From Amycolatopsis suaedae (GTDB lineage Bacteria; Actinomycetota; Actinomycetes; Mycobacteriales; Pseudonocardiaceae): a DNA stretch of 64,000 nucleotides. This document shows, in pieces, positions 26,564-37,180 of the stretch. Under the pieces are notes generated by a model. That model did no database searches. It had not been told where the DNA came from and saw only the letters and a program-made list of their open reading frames with translations. Every line of letters starts with the position of its first letter. The stretch's first letter is position 1. The stretch covers positions 496,001 to 560,000 of the forward strand of contig NZ_SFCC01000002.1 of assembly GCF_004214935.1 (NCBI RefSeq), in the 5' to 3' direction. A program made the position numbers and the translations under genes.

Positions 26564-27373
26564 TCAGCCCAGGTAACGCAGGATGCCCGCGGAGATGGCC
26601 TCGGCGTAGGCACGCTGGCCCTGCTCACTGGCCATCCGCGCGGCCTCGGTGGCGTTACGCATGTTGCCGCACTCCACCAGCGCCGCCGGCCGCTCGGACA
26701 GGTTCAGCCCGGCCAGGTCGTCGCGGGGTGCCAGACCGTCCTGGCCCAGGTAGTCCGACACCGCGAACCCGTGCCCGCGCAGGTCGTCGCGCAGCGCCGT
26801 GGCCAGCCGGGTCGACGGCTCGCCCTGGGCGGCGTTCAGCGGCGGTGCCGAGTAGGCGACGTGGAACCCGTGCGCGCCGGGCTTGGTGGATCCGTCGGCG
26901 TGGATGGACACCACCGCCGCGGCCCCGGCACGGTTGCCCGCGGCGGCGCGCTCGTCGACACACGGGCCGACGCCGTCGTCGTCCTGCCTGGTCATGAGCA
27001 CCTTCACGCCCTTCTCGGCGAGGATGCGCGCGGTCCGGTTGGCCACCGCCCAGGTGAAGGCGTGCTCGGGAAAGCCCGCGTCGGTGGCGGTCCCGGTGGT
27101 GTTGCAGGGCTTGGTCCGGCCCCGGCCGGCGGGCACCTTGCGGTTGATGACGGCCGGGTTGGCGCTGTTGCCGCCGTTGTGACCGGGATCGAGCACGACG
27201 ACCGGCGCGGGCTTGGGCGCGGGGGTGCTCGGAGACGTGGAAGGAGCAGACGGAGCGGGCGGCGGCGGCGGAGGCGGCGGTGCGGGAGCGGGCGGCGGGG
27301 CCGTCCCGCACGCGGTGAGCAACAGGGCCAGCAACACGGACACACACGTACGCACGGGCCTACGTTGCCACAC
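26564..27373 (-). CDS. N-acetylmuramoyl-L-alanine amidase, lipoprotein (Ami1/Rv3717-like)
   Basis: A 269-residue zinc amidase that would cleave the bond between MurNAc and the stem peptide in peptidoglycan. The signal ends LLTACG (Cys22), then a Pro-rich spacer to about residue 55. The Amidase_3 domain has [11 protein letters not shown] with the first zinc His, the Glu region near [14 protein letters not shown] with the second His, and the catalytic Glu in AALVECGNM. In mycobacteria the orthologue also sits next to ybaB-recR, which supports the match. The start region overlaps no gene; GTG at 27373 gives a complete signal peptide. Confidence 0.93.
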   Translation of the reverse strand: MWQRRPVRTCVSVLLALLLTACGTAPPPAPAPPPPPPPPAPSAPSTSPSTPAPKPAPVVVLDPGHNGGNSANPAVINRKVPAGRGRTKPCNTTGTATDAGFPEHAFTWAVANRTARILAEKGVKVLMTRQDDDGVGPCVDERAAAGNRAGAAAVVSIHADGSTKPGAHGFHVAYSAPPLNAAQGEPSTRLATALRDDLRGHGFAVSDYLGQDGLAPRDDLAGLNLSERPAALVECGNMRNATEAARMASEQGQRAYAEAISAGILRYLG

Positions 27374-27425
27374 GGCTACGCTGGAGCCAGGCAGTTACGC
27401 GAGTCAACGGATCGGACTTCGAATC

Positions 27426-27782
27426 ATGGTGCAACCCGGCGGCGGCTTCGACATGCAGCAGATCCTGCAGCAGGCGCAGAAGATGCAGGAACAGCTGGTC
27501 AACGCCCAGGACGAGCTGGCCAAGGCCGAGGTGACCGGCACGGCGGGCGGTGGCCTGGTGACCGCGACCGTCACCGGCGGCATGGAGCTGAAGGGCCTGC
27601 AGATCGACCCGAAGGTGGTCGACCCCGAGGACACCGAGACGCTCGCCGACCTGATCGTCGCCGCCGTGCGCGACGCCACGGCCAGCGCGCAGAAGCTCAC
27701 CGAGGAGAAGCTGGGCCCGCTGGCCGGCGGCGGCATGCCGGACCTCGGTGGCCTGGGCCTCCCCGGTCTCCCGGGGCAGTGA
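27426..27782 (+). CDS. ybaB: YbaB/EbfC nucleoid-associated protein
   Basis: A 118-residue small DNA-binding protein usually encoded just before recR. The helical N-terminus reads [15 protein letters not shown], followed by the beta strands with [16 protein letters not shown] Gly/Leu/Pro-rich tail of about 20 residues ends the protein. It is thought to act as a dimer that coats DNA and may assist the RecR repair pathway. Confidence 0.95.
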   Translation: MVQPGGGFDMQQILQQAQKMQEQLVNAQDELAKAEVTGTAGGGLVTATVTGGMELKGLQIDPKVVDPEDTETLADLIVAAVRDATASAQKLTEEKLGPLAGGGMPDLGGLGLPGLPGQ

Positions 27783-27800
27783 AGGCACTGAGGCACTGAG

Positions 27801-28397
27801 TTGTACGAAGGCGTAGTCCAGGACCTCATCGACGAGCTGGGCAGGCTGCCCGGCGTCGGCCCCAAGAGCGCCCAGCGCATCGCCTTCCACCTTCTCGCGG
27901 CCGATCCCGCCGACGTGGGACGGCTGCAGGAGGTGCTGGGCAAGGTCAAGGAGGGCGTGCAGTTCTGCGAGGTCTGCGGGAACGTGTCCGAGCAGGTCAA
28001 CTGCCGCATCTGCCGGGACGAACGGCGTGACAAGGCGCAGATCTGCGTGGTCGAGGAGCCCAAGGACGTACTGGCGGTCGAGCGCACCCGGGAGTTCAAG
28101 GGCCGCTACCACGTGCTCGGCGGCGCGCTGGACCCGTTGTCCGGCATCGGTCCCGACCAGCTTCGCATCCGCGAGCTGCTGGGCCGGATCGGCGGCGAGG
28201 AGGTCACCGAGGTCATCATCGCCACCGACCCGAACACCGAGGGCGAGGCGACAGCGACCTACCTGGTGCGCATGCTGCGGGACTTCCCCGGCCTCACGGT
28301 GACGCGGCTGGCGTCCGGGCTGCCGATGGGCGGTGACCTGGAGTTCGCCGACGAACTCACCCTGGGCCGTGCGCTGTCCGGTCGCCGTGCGCTCTGA
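27801..28397 (+). CDS. recR: Recombination mediator RecR
   Basis: A 198-residue RecFOR-pathway protein that forms a ring around DNA and helps load RecA. It has an N-terminal helix-hairpin-helix ([20 protein letters not shown]), a four-Cys zinc finger (Cys56, 59, 68, 71), and a Toprim domain with [12 protein letters not shown] and [15 protein letters not shown]. Translation begins at TTG at 27801, 18 bases after ybaB; no better start is available because this is the conserved N-terminus. Confidence 0.97.
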   Translation: MYEGVVQDLIDELGRLPGVGPKSAQRIAFHLLAADPADVGRLQEVLGKVKEGVQFCEVCGNVSEQVNCRICRDERRDKAQICVVEEPKDVLAVERTREFKGRYHVLGGALDPLSGIGPDQLRIRELLGRIGGEEVTEVIIATDPNTEGEATATYLVRMLRDFPGLTVTRLASGLPMGGDLEFADELTLGRALSGRRAL

Positions 28398-28935
28398 GCA
28401 CCTGGCCGACGCCGTGCTCGCCGGGCCGCCACGGCTGGGGGACGTCCGGGTGCTGGCCATCGACGGGCCGTCCGGCGCGGGCAAGTCCTGCCTCGCGGCC
28501 GAGGTGACCGAGGTGCTGCGGGCCCGTGGCGTGCGCACCGCGCTGGTCAGCACGGACGACTTCGCCACCTGGGACGACCCGGTGGCCTGGTGGCCACGGC
28601 TGGCCGACGGCGTCCTCACCCCGCTGGCGAAAGGGCTACCCGGTCGCTACCGCCGTACCGAGTGGGCCGGTGGCACGCCGCGTCCTGGTCTGTTCGTGGA
28701 CGTCGACGTGCCCGAGGTGCTGGTCCTGGAGGGCGTGTCGGCCGGCCGGACGTCGGTCCGCCCGGTGCTGACCTACCTGCACTGGATCGCCGGGCCGGAC
28801 GCACCGCAGCGGCTGGAACGCGCCGTCGCGCGGGACGGCGAGGACTCCCGCGCGCACCTGTCCGCATGGCAGGAATTCGAACGCGGGTGGTTCGCCGTGG
28901 ACGGCACCGCGGCGGCAGCCGACAACGCAGGGTGA
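28387..28935 (+). CDS. Uridine-kinase-like P-loop protein
   Basis: A 182-residue nucleoside/uridine kinase-like protein. The P-loop is GPSGAGKS near residues 24-31, followed by [13 protein letters not shown], a substrate-Asp block seen in phosphoribulokinase/uridine kinases. The GTG at 28387 overlaps the recR stop by 11 bases, so it is probably translationally coupled. Length fits small actinobacterial homologues; the true substrate is unproven. Confidence 0.78.
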   Translation: MRSEHLADAVLAGPPRLGDVRVLAIDGPSGAGKSCLAAEVTEVLRARGVRTALVSTDDFATWDDPVAWWPRLADGVLTPLAKGLPGRYRRTEWAGGTPRPGLFVDVDVPEVLVLEGVSAGRTSVRPVLTYLHWIAGPDAPQRLERAVARDGEDSRAHLSAWQEFERGWFAVDGTAAAADNAG

Positions 28936-28945
28936 TCGCGCGAAA

Positions 28946-28997
28946 GGACCAGTGGTACTGGTCCGAGAGCAGCAAAGTGGGCTGAAATCGCCACTTT
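28946..28997 (+). terminator. Two small hairpins after the recR operon
   Basis: GGACCAG and CTGGTCC pair around TGGTA (28946-28964), then AAAGTGG and CCACTTT pair across 10 bases (28974-28997). They follow the kinase stop at 28935 directly and could end transcription, although neither has a clear T run. Confidence 0.45.
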
Positions 28998-29110
28998 CCG
29001 TCGTTGTTCGCGGACTGTACGAGGTCAGGTCCCCATGCACGTAGCGCGATCGTAACCTCGCGTGCTTAAGTGAGCGCCCGATAACCGACTAGTGTCGGCC
29101 ACCACAACGC

Positions 29111-29140
29111 ACCGCCCGGCCGGGTGAGGCTCCGGGCGGT
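29111..29140 (+). promoter_or_regulatory. Leader hairpin before the oligopeptide-transport operon
   Basis: ACCGCCCGG (29111-29119) pairs with CCGGGCGGT (29132-29140). It lies 30 bases ahead of the binding-protein start in a 235-bp gap that otherwise shows no gene. It may affect mRNA stability or be an attenuator; the function is not determined. Confidence 0.4.
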
Positions 29141-29170
29141 CCTGTCGAACATGTCCCAAGGGGTGCCAAC

Positions 29171-30835
29171 ATGCTCCACACACGGGTGGCTCGAACGCGC
29201 CGCGTGGCCCTGATCGGGCTCGCCGGCGCGCTCGCGCTCTCAGTGACCGCCTGCGCCGAGTCCCAGCGCGACGCGGGCAGCGGCAACACGGGCACGTTCA
29301 TCTTCGGAGCCGCGGGCAACCCGAAGATGTTCGACCCGATCTTCAACGACGAAGGCGAGACGTTCCGGATCGTACGGCAGATGTACGACACCCTGATCCA
29401 GAACAAGCCTGGCACCGCCGAGCTGGAGCCGTCCCTCGCCGAGAAGTGGGAGCCCAGCAACGAGGGCAAGACCTGGACGTTCAGCCTGCGTAAGGGCGTC
29501 ACGTTCCACGACGGCACCCCGTTCAACGCCGCGGCCGTCTGCTTCAACTTCGATCGCTGGTTCAACATGAAGGGCAAGGCCGCCCAGAGCCAGATGATCT
29601 ACTACGGCGACGTCTTCGAGGGCTTCGCCAAGAACGAGGGCGACGCCACCGGCGAGCCGGTGTACAAGGACTGCCAGGCCAAGGACGAGCACACCGCCGT
29701 GCTGAACCTGAACAAGGCCAAGGGCGCCTTCCCCGCCGCGTTCACGCTGCCGTCGCTTTCGATGTCCAGCCCCGAGGCGCTGAAGAAGTACAACGCCGAC
29801 CAGGTCACGCAGACCGGTGACTCGTTCGCCTACAACGACTACGCGAACCTGCACCCGACCGGCACCGGCCCGTTCAAGTTCGAGGGCTGGGACCAGGGCA
29901 AGGGCGAGGTCACGCTGGTCCGCAACGAGGGCCACTGGACCAAGCCGAAGCTCGAGAAGATCATCTTCAAGGTCATCAAGGACGAGAACGGCCGCAAGCA
30001 GGCGCTGGCGTCCGGTGACATCCAGGGCTTCGACTACCCGGCACCCGCCGACTACCAGCTGCTGCGCGGCCAGGGTCAGAACGTGCTGATCCGGCCGTCG
30101 TTCAACATCCTCTACCTGGGCATCAACCAGAAGGGGAACCCGAAGCTGCAGGACGTGAAGGTCCGCCAGGCGCTGGCCTACGGCATCAACCGTGAGCAGT
30201 TCGTCCGCAGCAAGCTGGCCGAGGGCTCCGAGGTGGCGACCCAGTTCGTGCCGAAGGCGATCTCCGGCTACAACGACCAGCTCCAGGCGATCCCGTACGA
30301 CCCGGAGCGCGCCAAGCAGCTGCTGCGTGAGGCCGGCGCCGAGGGCCTGACGCTGAAGTTCTACTACCCGACCGAGATCACCCGGCCGTACATGCCCAAC
30401 CCGGCCGACACGTTCACCGCGATCTCCGAGGACCTGAAGGCCATCGGCATCAAGATCGAGCCGATCGCCAAGCCGTGGAACGGTGGCTACAAGGACGACG
30501 TCCAGAAGCACGGCAAGCAGGACCTGCACCTGCTCGGCTGGACCGGTGACTACAACGACGCCGGCAACTTCGTGGGCACGTTCTTCGGCAGGGAGAAGCC
30601 GGAGTTCGGCTTCAACAACCCCGAGCTGTTCAACGCGCTGTCCCAGGCCGACGGCACCGTCGACAAGGCGGCGCAGAAGACGGCTTACCAGCAGGTCAAC
30701 AAGCAGATCATGGACTACCTGCCCGCCATTCCGATCGCCTACCCGACCCCGGCACTGGTCGTGGGTCCGAAGGTGCAGGGCATGGTCGCCAGTCCGCTGA
30801 CCGACGAGCGGTTCTTCTCGGTGAGCATGGGATAA
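29171..30835 (+). CDS. Oligopeptide/dipeptide ABC transporter binding lipoprotein
   Basis: A 554-residue family 5 solute-binding protein, first gene of a complete five-gene importer. Lipobox SVTAC with Cys28. Family landmarks are PKMFDPIFNDEGETFRIVRQMYDTL near the mature N-terminus, TFSLRKGVTFHDGTPF, and VRQALAYGINRE in the second lobe. Such proteins bind peptides or, less often, nickel, sugars or other cations; no further call is safe. It is followed by 88 bp and the permease genes. Codons are strongly GC-biased, as expected for an abundant protein. Confidence 0.94.
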   Translation: MLHTRVARTRRVALIGLAGALALSVTACAESQRDAGSGNTGTFIFGAAGNPKMFDPIFNDEGETFRIVRQMYDTLIQNKPGTAELEPSLAEKWEPSNEGKTWTFSLRKGVTFHDGTPFNAAAVCFNFDRWFNMKGKAAQSQMIYYGDVFEGFAKNEGDATGEPVYKDCQAKDEHTAVLNLNKAKGAFPAAFTLPSLSMSSPEALKKYNADQVTQTGDSFAYNDYANLHPTGTGPFKFEGWDQGKGEVTLVRNEGHWTKPKLEKIIFKVIKDENGRKQALASGDIQGFDYPAPADYQLLRGQGQNVLIRPSFNILYLGINQKGNPKLQDVKVRQALAYGINREQFVRSKLAEGSEVATQFVPKAISGYNDQLQAIPYDPERAKQLLREAGAEGLTLKFYYPTEITRPYMPNPADTFTAISEDLKAIGIKIEPIAKPWNGGYKDDVQKHGKQDLHLLGWTGDYNDAGNFVGTFFGREKPEFGFNNPELFNALSQADGTVDKAAQKTAYQQVNKQIMDYLPAIPIAYPTPALVVGPKVQGMVASPLTDERFFSVSMG

Positions 30836-30923
30836 CTCTGGAACGGATAGCCGACCGAGGGCGGGACGCCACGAGCGTCCCGCCCTTCGGCCCGCCACCC
30901 AGGGCTACTGAAGAGAAAGTCAC

Positions 30924-31928
30924 ATGCTCCGATTCATAGTGCGTCGGCTGCTGCAGGCGATTCCGACGCTGATAATCCTGTCCATCCTCGTGTTCGCCTG
31001 GCTGCGTTCGCTTCCCGGCGGTCCCGCCGGGGCCATGCTGGGCGACAAGGCCACTCCGGAGAGGGTCGCCGAGCTCAACGCGCTGATGGGGCTCGACCAG
31101 CCGATCTTCATCCAGTACTTCAAGTTCCTCGGCCGGGTTCTCACCGGCGACTTCGGCAACTCGCTGATCTCCACGCAGCCGGTGCTGTCCGAGATCGGCT
31201 ACGCGTTGCCGGCCACCATCGAGCTGTCGGTGGCGGCACTGATCCTCGCCGTCGGGTTCGGTATCCCGCTCGGCTACGTCGCGGCCCGGTTCCGCGGCGG
31301 CTTCCTCGACAACGCGACGATCATGACCACCCTGGTCGGCGTCGCGGTTCCGGTGTTCTTCCTCGGTTACCTGCTCCAGTTCGTGTTCTCGCAGAAGCTG
31401 GGCATCTTCCCGGTCGGCGGTCGCCAGGACACGCTGATCGGCGCCACCGACGTCACCGGGTTCGCCGTGCTCGACGGCATCCTCACGCAGGAATGGGACG
31501 CGTCCTGGGACGCGCTGGTCCACCTCGCGCTGCCCGCGGCGGCGCTGGCGACCATCCCGTTCGCGGTGATCGTCCGCATCACCAGGGCCTCCGTGCTCGA
31601 CGTGATGAACGAGGACTTCATCCGCACCGCCCAGTCGAAGGGTCTCGGTGCACCGGTCATCCGCAGGCGGCACGTGCTGCGTAACGCGTTGCTGCCGGTG
31701 GCCACCACCGTCGGCCTGCAGACCGGTCTGCTGCTCGGCGGTGCCGTGCTGACCGAGCGGGTGTTCAACATCAACGGCCTGGGTTCGCTGCTGGCCGAGG
31801 GCATCGAGCGCAGGGACTACCCGCGGCTGCAGGCGCTGATCCTGCTCGGCGCGGTCGTCTACGTGCTGGTGAACATGCTGGTGGACATCTCCTACGGCAT
31901 CATCGACCCGAGGGTGCGTGCGCGATGA
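30924..31928 (+). CDS. Oligopeptide ABC transporter permease, DppB type
   Basis: A 334-residue inner-membrane subunit with six expected transmembrane segments. The DppB opening FIVRRLLQAIPTLIILSILVF and the coupling loop ITRASVLDVMNEDFIRTAQSKGL before RNALLPV identify it. Together with the next protein it forms the translocation channel. Ends with a 4-base overlap with the next gene. Confidence 0.95.
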   Translation: MLRFIVRRLLQAIPTLIILSILVFAWLRSLPGGPAGAMLGDKATPERVAELNALMGLDQPIFIQYFKFLGRVLTGDFGNSLISTQPVLSEIGYALPATIELSVAALILAVGFGIPLGYVAARFRGGFLDNATIMTTLVGVAVPVFFLGYLLQFVFSQKLGIFPVGGRQDTLIGATDVTGFAVLDGILTQEWDASWDALVHLALPAAALATIPFAVIVRITRASVLDVMNEDFIRTAQSKGLGAPVIRRRHVLRNALLPVATTVGLQTGLLLGGAVLTERVFNINGLGSLLAEGIERRDYPRLQALILLGAVVYVLVNMLVDISYGIIDPRVRAR

Positions 31929-32854
31929 CCAACCTGCTCACCCGCAAGAAGGACAAGGTCGACGAGCTCGCTGCCTCGGCCGGGCACAGCCTCGCCCAGC
32001 AGGCGATCCGCCGGATGGCCCGCAGCCCGGTGGCGATCGTCGGCGCGGTGATCACCGGCCTGTTCCTGCTGCTGGCGATCTTCGCGCCGCTGCTGGCGCC
32101 GAAGGACCCGTACGAGCGTTACCTGCAGGGCGAGGTCGTGCTGGGCAGCGGGATCATCCCCGGCCCGCGGGACGGTTTCCCGCTCGGCGTCGACGACTTC
32201 GGCAGGGACCTGCTGTCCCGGCTGCTCGTCGGTGCCCAGCAGACGCTGCTGGTCGGTGTCATGGCGACGCTGATCGGCCTGGCCATCGGCATGGTGATCG
32301 GCGGTCTGGCCGGTGCGTTCGGCGGCTGGGTCGACACGGTGCTGATGCGCCTGGTCGACGTCATGCTGTCGATCCCCAGCCTGCTGCTGGCGATCTCGGT
32401 CGCGGCGCTGGCCGCCAAGCCGAACCAGTGGACGGTCATCATCGCGGTCGCGATGGTCAGCGTCCCGATCTTCGCCCGGCTGCTGCGTGGAACCATGCTC
32501 GCGCAACGGGGCAGCGACCACGTGCTCGCGGCGACATCGCTCGGCGTCAAGCGGCACACGATCGTGCTGCGGCACATGCTGCCCAACTCGCTCGGCCCGG
32601 TGATCGTGCAGGCGACGCTGACCCTGGCGACGTCGATCATCGAGGCGGCCGCGCTGTCGTTCCTCGGCCTCGGCGACCCGGACCCCAGCCGCGCGGAATG
32701 GGGTCTGATGCTGGGCAAGGCCGCCAAGCAGTTCCTGGACATCCGTCCGGAGCTGGCGTTCTACCCGGCCATCGCGATCATCATCGTCGCGCTGGGCTTC
32801 ACCCTGCTCGGTGAGTCCATGCGGGAAGCTCTCGACCCCAAGAACCGGAGGTGA
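31925..32854 (+). CDS. Oligopeptide ABC transporter permease, DppC type
   Basis: A 309-residue permease, partner of DppB. The N-terminal cytoplasmic region leads into SPVAIVGAVITGLFLLLAIFAPLL, followed by the family phrase GVDDFGRDLLSRLLVGAQ and the coupling motif HVLAATSLGVKRHTIVLRHMLPN. Start overlaps the DppB stop by 4 bases. Confidence 0.95.
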   Translation: MTNLLTRKKDKVDELAASAGHSLAQQAIRRMARSPVAIVGAVITGLFLLLAIFAPLLAPKDPYERYLQGEVVLGSGIIPGPRDGFPLGVDDFGRDLLSRLLVGAQQTLLVGVMATLIGLAIGMVIGGLAGAFGGWVDTVLMRLVDVMLSIPSLLLAISVAALAAKPNQWTVIIAVAMVSVPIFARLLRGTMLAQRGSDHVLAATSLGVKRHTIVLRHMLPNSLGPVIVQATLTLATSIIEAAALSFLGLGDPDPSRAEWGLMLGKAAKQFLDIRPELAFYPAIAIIIVALGFTLLGESMREALDPKNRR

Positions 32855-32860
32855 ACTGAC

Positions 32861-33855
<995 letters not shown>

Positions 33856-33859
<4 letters not shown>

Positions 33860-34965
33860 GCGACGAGGTTCTGGTCGAGATCTCCGATCTCAAGGTCCAC
33901 TTCCCGATCAAGCACGGTGTCGTGTTCGACCGCACGATCGGGCATGTGTACGCGGTCGACGGCGTCGACCTGACCATTCACAAGGGCGAGACCTACGGCC
34001 TGGTCGGCGAGTCCGGCTGCGGCAAGTCGACGCTGGGCCGGGCCATGCTGCGGCTGACCGAGCCCACGTCCGGCTCGGTCGTCTTCGACGGCACCGACGT
34101 CGCCAAGCTCAAGGGCGAGACCCTGCGCAAGGCACGCCGCCGCATGCAGATGATCTTCCAGGATCCACTGTCCAGTTTGGACCCGCGGCAGTCGGTGGAG
34201 TCCATCCTGGTCGAGGGCATGCGGGCACACGGCCTGGACAAGGACAAGGAGTCGACCGCCAAGCGGCTGCGTGAGCTGCTCGCGGCCGTCGGTCTCCCGG
34301 AGAGTTCGCTGCGCAAGTACCCGCACGAGTTCTCCGGCGGGCAGCGGCAGCGCATCGGCATCGCGCGGGCGCTGGCCGTCGAGCCGGACCTGATCGTGGC
34401 CGACGAGCCGGTGTCGGCGCTGGACGTGTCGGTGCAGGCGCAGGTGGTCAACCTGCTGGAGGAACTGCAGGACAACCTGGGCCTGACCTACCTGGTGATC
34501 GCGCACGACCTCGCGGTGGTGCGGCACATCTCCGACCGCATCGGCGTGATGTACCTGGGTTCGCTGGTGGAGGAGGCCGACTCGGACGCGCTGTACGAGC
34601 AGCCGCTGCACCCGTACACCAAGGCGCTGCTGTCGGCGATCCCGGTACCGGACCCGGTCGTCGAGGACAGCCGGGAGCAGATCCTGCTCGCCGGCGACCT
34701 GCCGTCGCCAGCCAACCCGCCGAACGGTTGCCGGTTCCACACCCGGTGCCCGTGGAAGCAGGAGACCCGCTGCGACACCGAACGTCCGGCGTTGCGGGAG
34801 GTCGAGGGCGCCGCGCCGGGGCAGCGCGTCGCCTGCCACTGGGCGGAGGACATCCGCGACGGCAAGATCAAGCCGCACGAGGTGAAGCCGGAGCTGGTCG
34901 AGACCGGTGCGCTGAACCCGGACGTCCCGCACGTCGCCTCGGTCGTGGAGGCCATGGAGAGTTAG
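33856..34965 (+). CDS. Oligopeptide ABC transporter ATPase, DppF type
   Basis: A 369-residue ATPase that pairs with DppD. Walker [10 protein letters not shown]-loop [11 protein letters not shown], signature FSGGQ, Walker [13 protein letters not shown], and the C-terminal [15 protein letters not shown] cysteine cluster. Ser-Ser-Leu in the Q-loop is encoded TCC AGT TTG, inside a GTCCA-N3-TGGAC palindrome, whereas DppD uses TCG TCG CTG for the same residues. Last gene of the operon; a nested palindrome follows 5 bases later. Confidence 0.95.
34170..34182. repeat. Dispersed palindrome GTCCA-N3-TGGAC (copy 5)
   Basis: Exact 13-mer with centre GTT inside the DppF-type gene. The paralogous gene 1 kb upstream encodes the same three residues with GC-rich codons (33161-33169), so the palindrome is not required by the protein. 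Confidence 0.75.
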
Positions 34966-34970
34966 CTCCG

Positions 34971-35029
34971 AAGCGCATGAAGGCCACCTTCATCCCGTCT
35001 CGCGGTATGAAGGTGGCCTTCATGCGCTT
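34971..35029. repeat. Nested palindrome, ATGAAGG variant (copy 3)
   Basis: Perfect 23-bp arms (34971-34993, 35007-35029) with a 13-base loop. Each arm contains ATGAAGG-CCA-CCTTCAT, itself an inverted repeat. It sits right after the oligopeptide operon and before the next gene on the same strand, and may act as its terminator. Confidence 0.85.
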
Positions 35030-35071
35030 TCGGCGAGAAGTACGGCGGGAAAGCTGGCAAACTAGCTAGTC

Positions 35072-35713
35072 ATGCAGGTCACGGTGTTGGGGTCCAGCGG
35101 TCGTACCGGCATCCACCTCGTCCGGCTGCTGTGCCGGCACGGCCACCGCGTGCGGGCCGGTGTCCGCAGCCGCGGCCGCGGCACCGAGGTCGTCCGTCTC
35201 GGCGCCGAACCCGTCGTCGCCGACCTCGCGTCGGACCCGGCCGTGCTGGTCGACACGTTCCTCGGCTCGGACGTGGTCATCAACGTCGCCGGGGCTGCCG
35301 ACCCCGACCCGGCCGCGGTGAACATGGTCGATCGCGACGGCGCGATCGCCGCCGTCCACGCTGCCGAGCGGGCCGGCGTGGCCCGCTACCTCCAGCTGTC
35401 GGCGCAGTTCGCCGACTCACCGGACCAGGGCGACCGGCTGGTCCGGTCGATCCTGCTGGCCAAGCAGGTCTCCGACGACGCGCTGCGCAAGTCGAGCCTG
35501 ATCTGGACCATCATCCGGCCCGGCACCCTCACCGACGAGCACCCGACCGGACGCGTGAAGCTGTCCGGTCACCTCGAGCCGGGGCGGGTCTCCCGCAGCG
35601 ACGTCGCCGCCGTGCTGGTGGCGGCACTGGACGAGCCGTTGACCGAGAACCGCGGCTTCGACGTGATCTCCGGCGACGTGCCCATCCCCACCGCGCTGGC
35701 GACGGCGGGCTGA
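35072..35713 (+). CDS. NAD(P)H-binding protein, NmrA/YwnB-like
   Basis: A 213-residue Rossmann-fold protein. It opens MQVTVLGSSGRTGIHLVRLL, a dinucleotide-binding Gly motif, and later shows DVVINVAGAAD and LIWTIIRPGTLTDEHPTGRV, both typical of atypical short-chain dehydrogenases of the YwnB/NmrA group. No adjacent metabolic genes hint at a substrate. Its last 145 bases overlap, on the opposite strand, the end of the EamA transporter gene. Confidence 0.82.
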   Translation: MQVTVLGSSGRTGIHLVRLLCRHGHRVRAGVRSRGRGTEVVRLGAEPVVADLASDPAVLVDTFLGSDVVINVAGAADPDPAAVNMVDRDGAIAAVHAAERAGVARYLQLSAQFADSPDQGDRLVRSILLAKQVSDDALRKSSLIWTIIRPGTLTDEHPTGRVKLSGHLEPGRVSRSDVAAVLVAALDEPLTENRGFDVISGDVPIPTALATAG

Positions 35714-36600
35714 CGGCGGGCGTACGACCCCAGCAGCACGCCGGCGACCACGACGACACCGGCGCCGATCTCGATCCAGGTCGGCCGCTCACCCAGCACG
35801 ACGAACGCCGTCGACATGCCGACGACCGGCACCAGCAGCGAGAACGGCGCCACCACCCCGGCCGGGTAGCGCCGCATGAGCGCCGTCCACAGCCCGGTGC
35901 CGAGCAGGGTGGCGGCCAGCGCGATGTAGGCGAGCCCGCCGAGCGCGATCAGGCCCTCCGTGCTGCCGACGGTCGCCAGCGACCGGCCGATCTCGCCGGT
36001 GTCCTCCACCGCGAGCGACAGCGCGAACGACGGCACCGGCGGCACGACCGACATCCACAGCATGAGGTGGATCGGGTTGACGTCGCCGCCGTGCGGGTTG
36101 TCCGGCCCGAGTGCCTTGCGGGAAGCGAGGTTGCCGAAGGCCCAGCTCAGCGCACCGAGCAGGACCAGGACGGCGGGCAGCAGCGCGGCGTTCTCCGCCC
36201 GCTGCCAGGCGATCACCGCCATCCCGGCGACGGCCACCACGATGCCGGCGAGCTGCCGCCTGCTGACCCGCTCACGCAGCAGCGCCGCGCCGAGCAGGAC
36301 CGTGAACGGTGCCGAGGCCTGCAGCATCAGCGAAGCGAGCCCGGTCGGCATGCCCACGTCCATGCCGATGAACAGGAACACGAACTGCAGCGTGCCGAAG
36401 CCGAGGCCGTAGCCGAGGAGCCAGATCGGGCGGGCCTTCGGCCACGGCACGAACAGCAACGTCGGGACGGCCAGCACCAGCCAGCGCAGGCCGGTGGCCA
36501 GCAGCGGCGGGAAGTGGCTGATCGTCGCGTGGATCGCCAGGAAGTTGCAGCCCCAGAGGACGGCGACGAACACGGCGATGAGGCGATCACGGGGGGACAT
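35569..36600 (-). CDS. EamA/DMT-family transporter with antisense-encoded tail
   Basis: A 343-residue drug/metabolite transporter with ten expected transmembrane helices in two EamA repeats. The opening is LIAVFVAVLWGCNFLAIHA and the second repeat starts around LLPAVLVLLGALSWAFGNL. The fold ends near residue 297 (GVLLGSYARRQ); the remaining 46 residues are hydrophilic, Ser/Thr-rich and encoded on the strand opposite the end of the NmrA-like gene. Such a tail is not usual for the family and suggests loss of the original stop codon. Start ATG at 36600. Confidence 0.88.
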   Translation of the reverse strand: MSPRDRLIAVFVAVLWGCNFLAIHATISHFPPLLATGLRWLVLAVPTLLFVPWPKARPIWLLGYGLGFGTLQFVFLFIGMDVGMPTGLASLMLQASAPFTVLLGAALLRERVSRRQLAGIVVAVAGMAVIAWQRAENAALLPAVLVLLGALSWAFGNLASRKALGPDNPHGGDVNPIHLMLWMSVVPPVPSFALSLAVEDTGEIGRSLATVGSTEGLIALGGLAYIALAATLLGTGLWTALMRRYPAGVVAPFSLLVPVVGMSTAFVVLGERPTWIEIGAGVVVVAGVLLGSYARRQPAVASAVGMGTSPEITSKPRFSVNGSSSAATSTAATSLRETRPGSR

Positions 36601-36670
36601 ACCCCCACGGTGCCTCTGGACAACTGTGAAGGTCCAGCGAGAAAATCTGCAACGATCGTGAAGCAGTGCT

Positions 36671-37147
36671 TCAGAATTGTTTGAGCAGGCTCCGGGCGCG
36701 GAAGTACGCGATGCCGGTCAGGACGTACACGGTGACCAGCATCAACGTGTACAGCACCGTCCCGAGGTGGGGATAGTCGACCATGAGCACGAAGCAGGCG
36801 AACCCGCTGAAGGCGATGCTCGCCAGCCACCAGCCCAGCAGCATCCGCCGCAACTGCCCGGTCTGCGTCGTCTCGACCCAGTCCGCCTTCGCCGTCGACC
36901 GCAGCCCGAGCAGGCACACGCCGGACAGCAGCAGGACCAGCACGGAGCCGCCCGCCGGCACCATCCACAGCACGGCGCTGATTTCCTGGCCCGCCGGCAG
37001 GCGCAGGCCCCAGACCGGAACGGCCACGCCGATCAGGAACGCGGCGGTCAGCAGGCCCCAGCCCCAGGTGGCAGCCATCGCGCGGATCCGCGCGACCAGG
37101 CGCGGATCGACCCGGACGTAGTGCGGGCGGTGCACGACGATGACCAC
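36671..37147 (-). CDS. Hypothetical membrane protein, four transmembrane segments
   Basis: A 158-residue protein I do not recognise. Four hydrophobic segments are seen at about residues 29-50, 57-85, 101-122 and 126-146, with a basic N-terminus and the tail RARSLLKQF. GTG at 37147 is chosen because it begins just upstream of the basic start; the ribosome site is weak. It is divergent from a LysR regulator across 33 bp, so that regulator may act on it. Confidence 0.65.
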   Translation of the reverse strand: MVIVVHRPHYVRVDPRLVARIRAMAATWGWGLLTAAFLIGVAVPVWGLRLPAGQEISAVLWMVPAGGSVLVLLLSGVCLLGLRSTAKADWVETTQTGQLRRMLLGWWLASIAFSGFACFVLMVDYPHLGTVLYTLMLVTVYVLTGIAYFRARSLLKQF

Positions 37148-37180
37148 GGGTGGATTGTCGCAGATCAGGAGGCACGCGGA

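Noticed and set aside
26309-27373. A large plus-strand frame across the dnaX end and the amidase gene
   Set aside because: Arg/Gly-rich shadow of the real genes; the minus-strand amidase has signal peptide and catalytic motifs.
36677-37180. Extension of the LysR frame upstream into 36677-37180
   Set aside because: It is antisense to the small membrane protein gene, low-complexity Gln/Arg/Pro, and lacks any family resemblance; GTG 37181 has AGGAGG in the right place.
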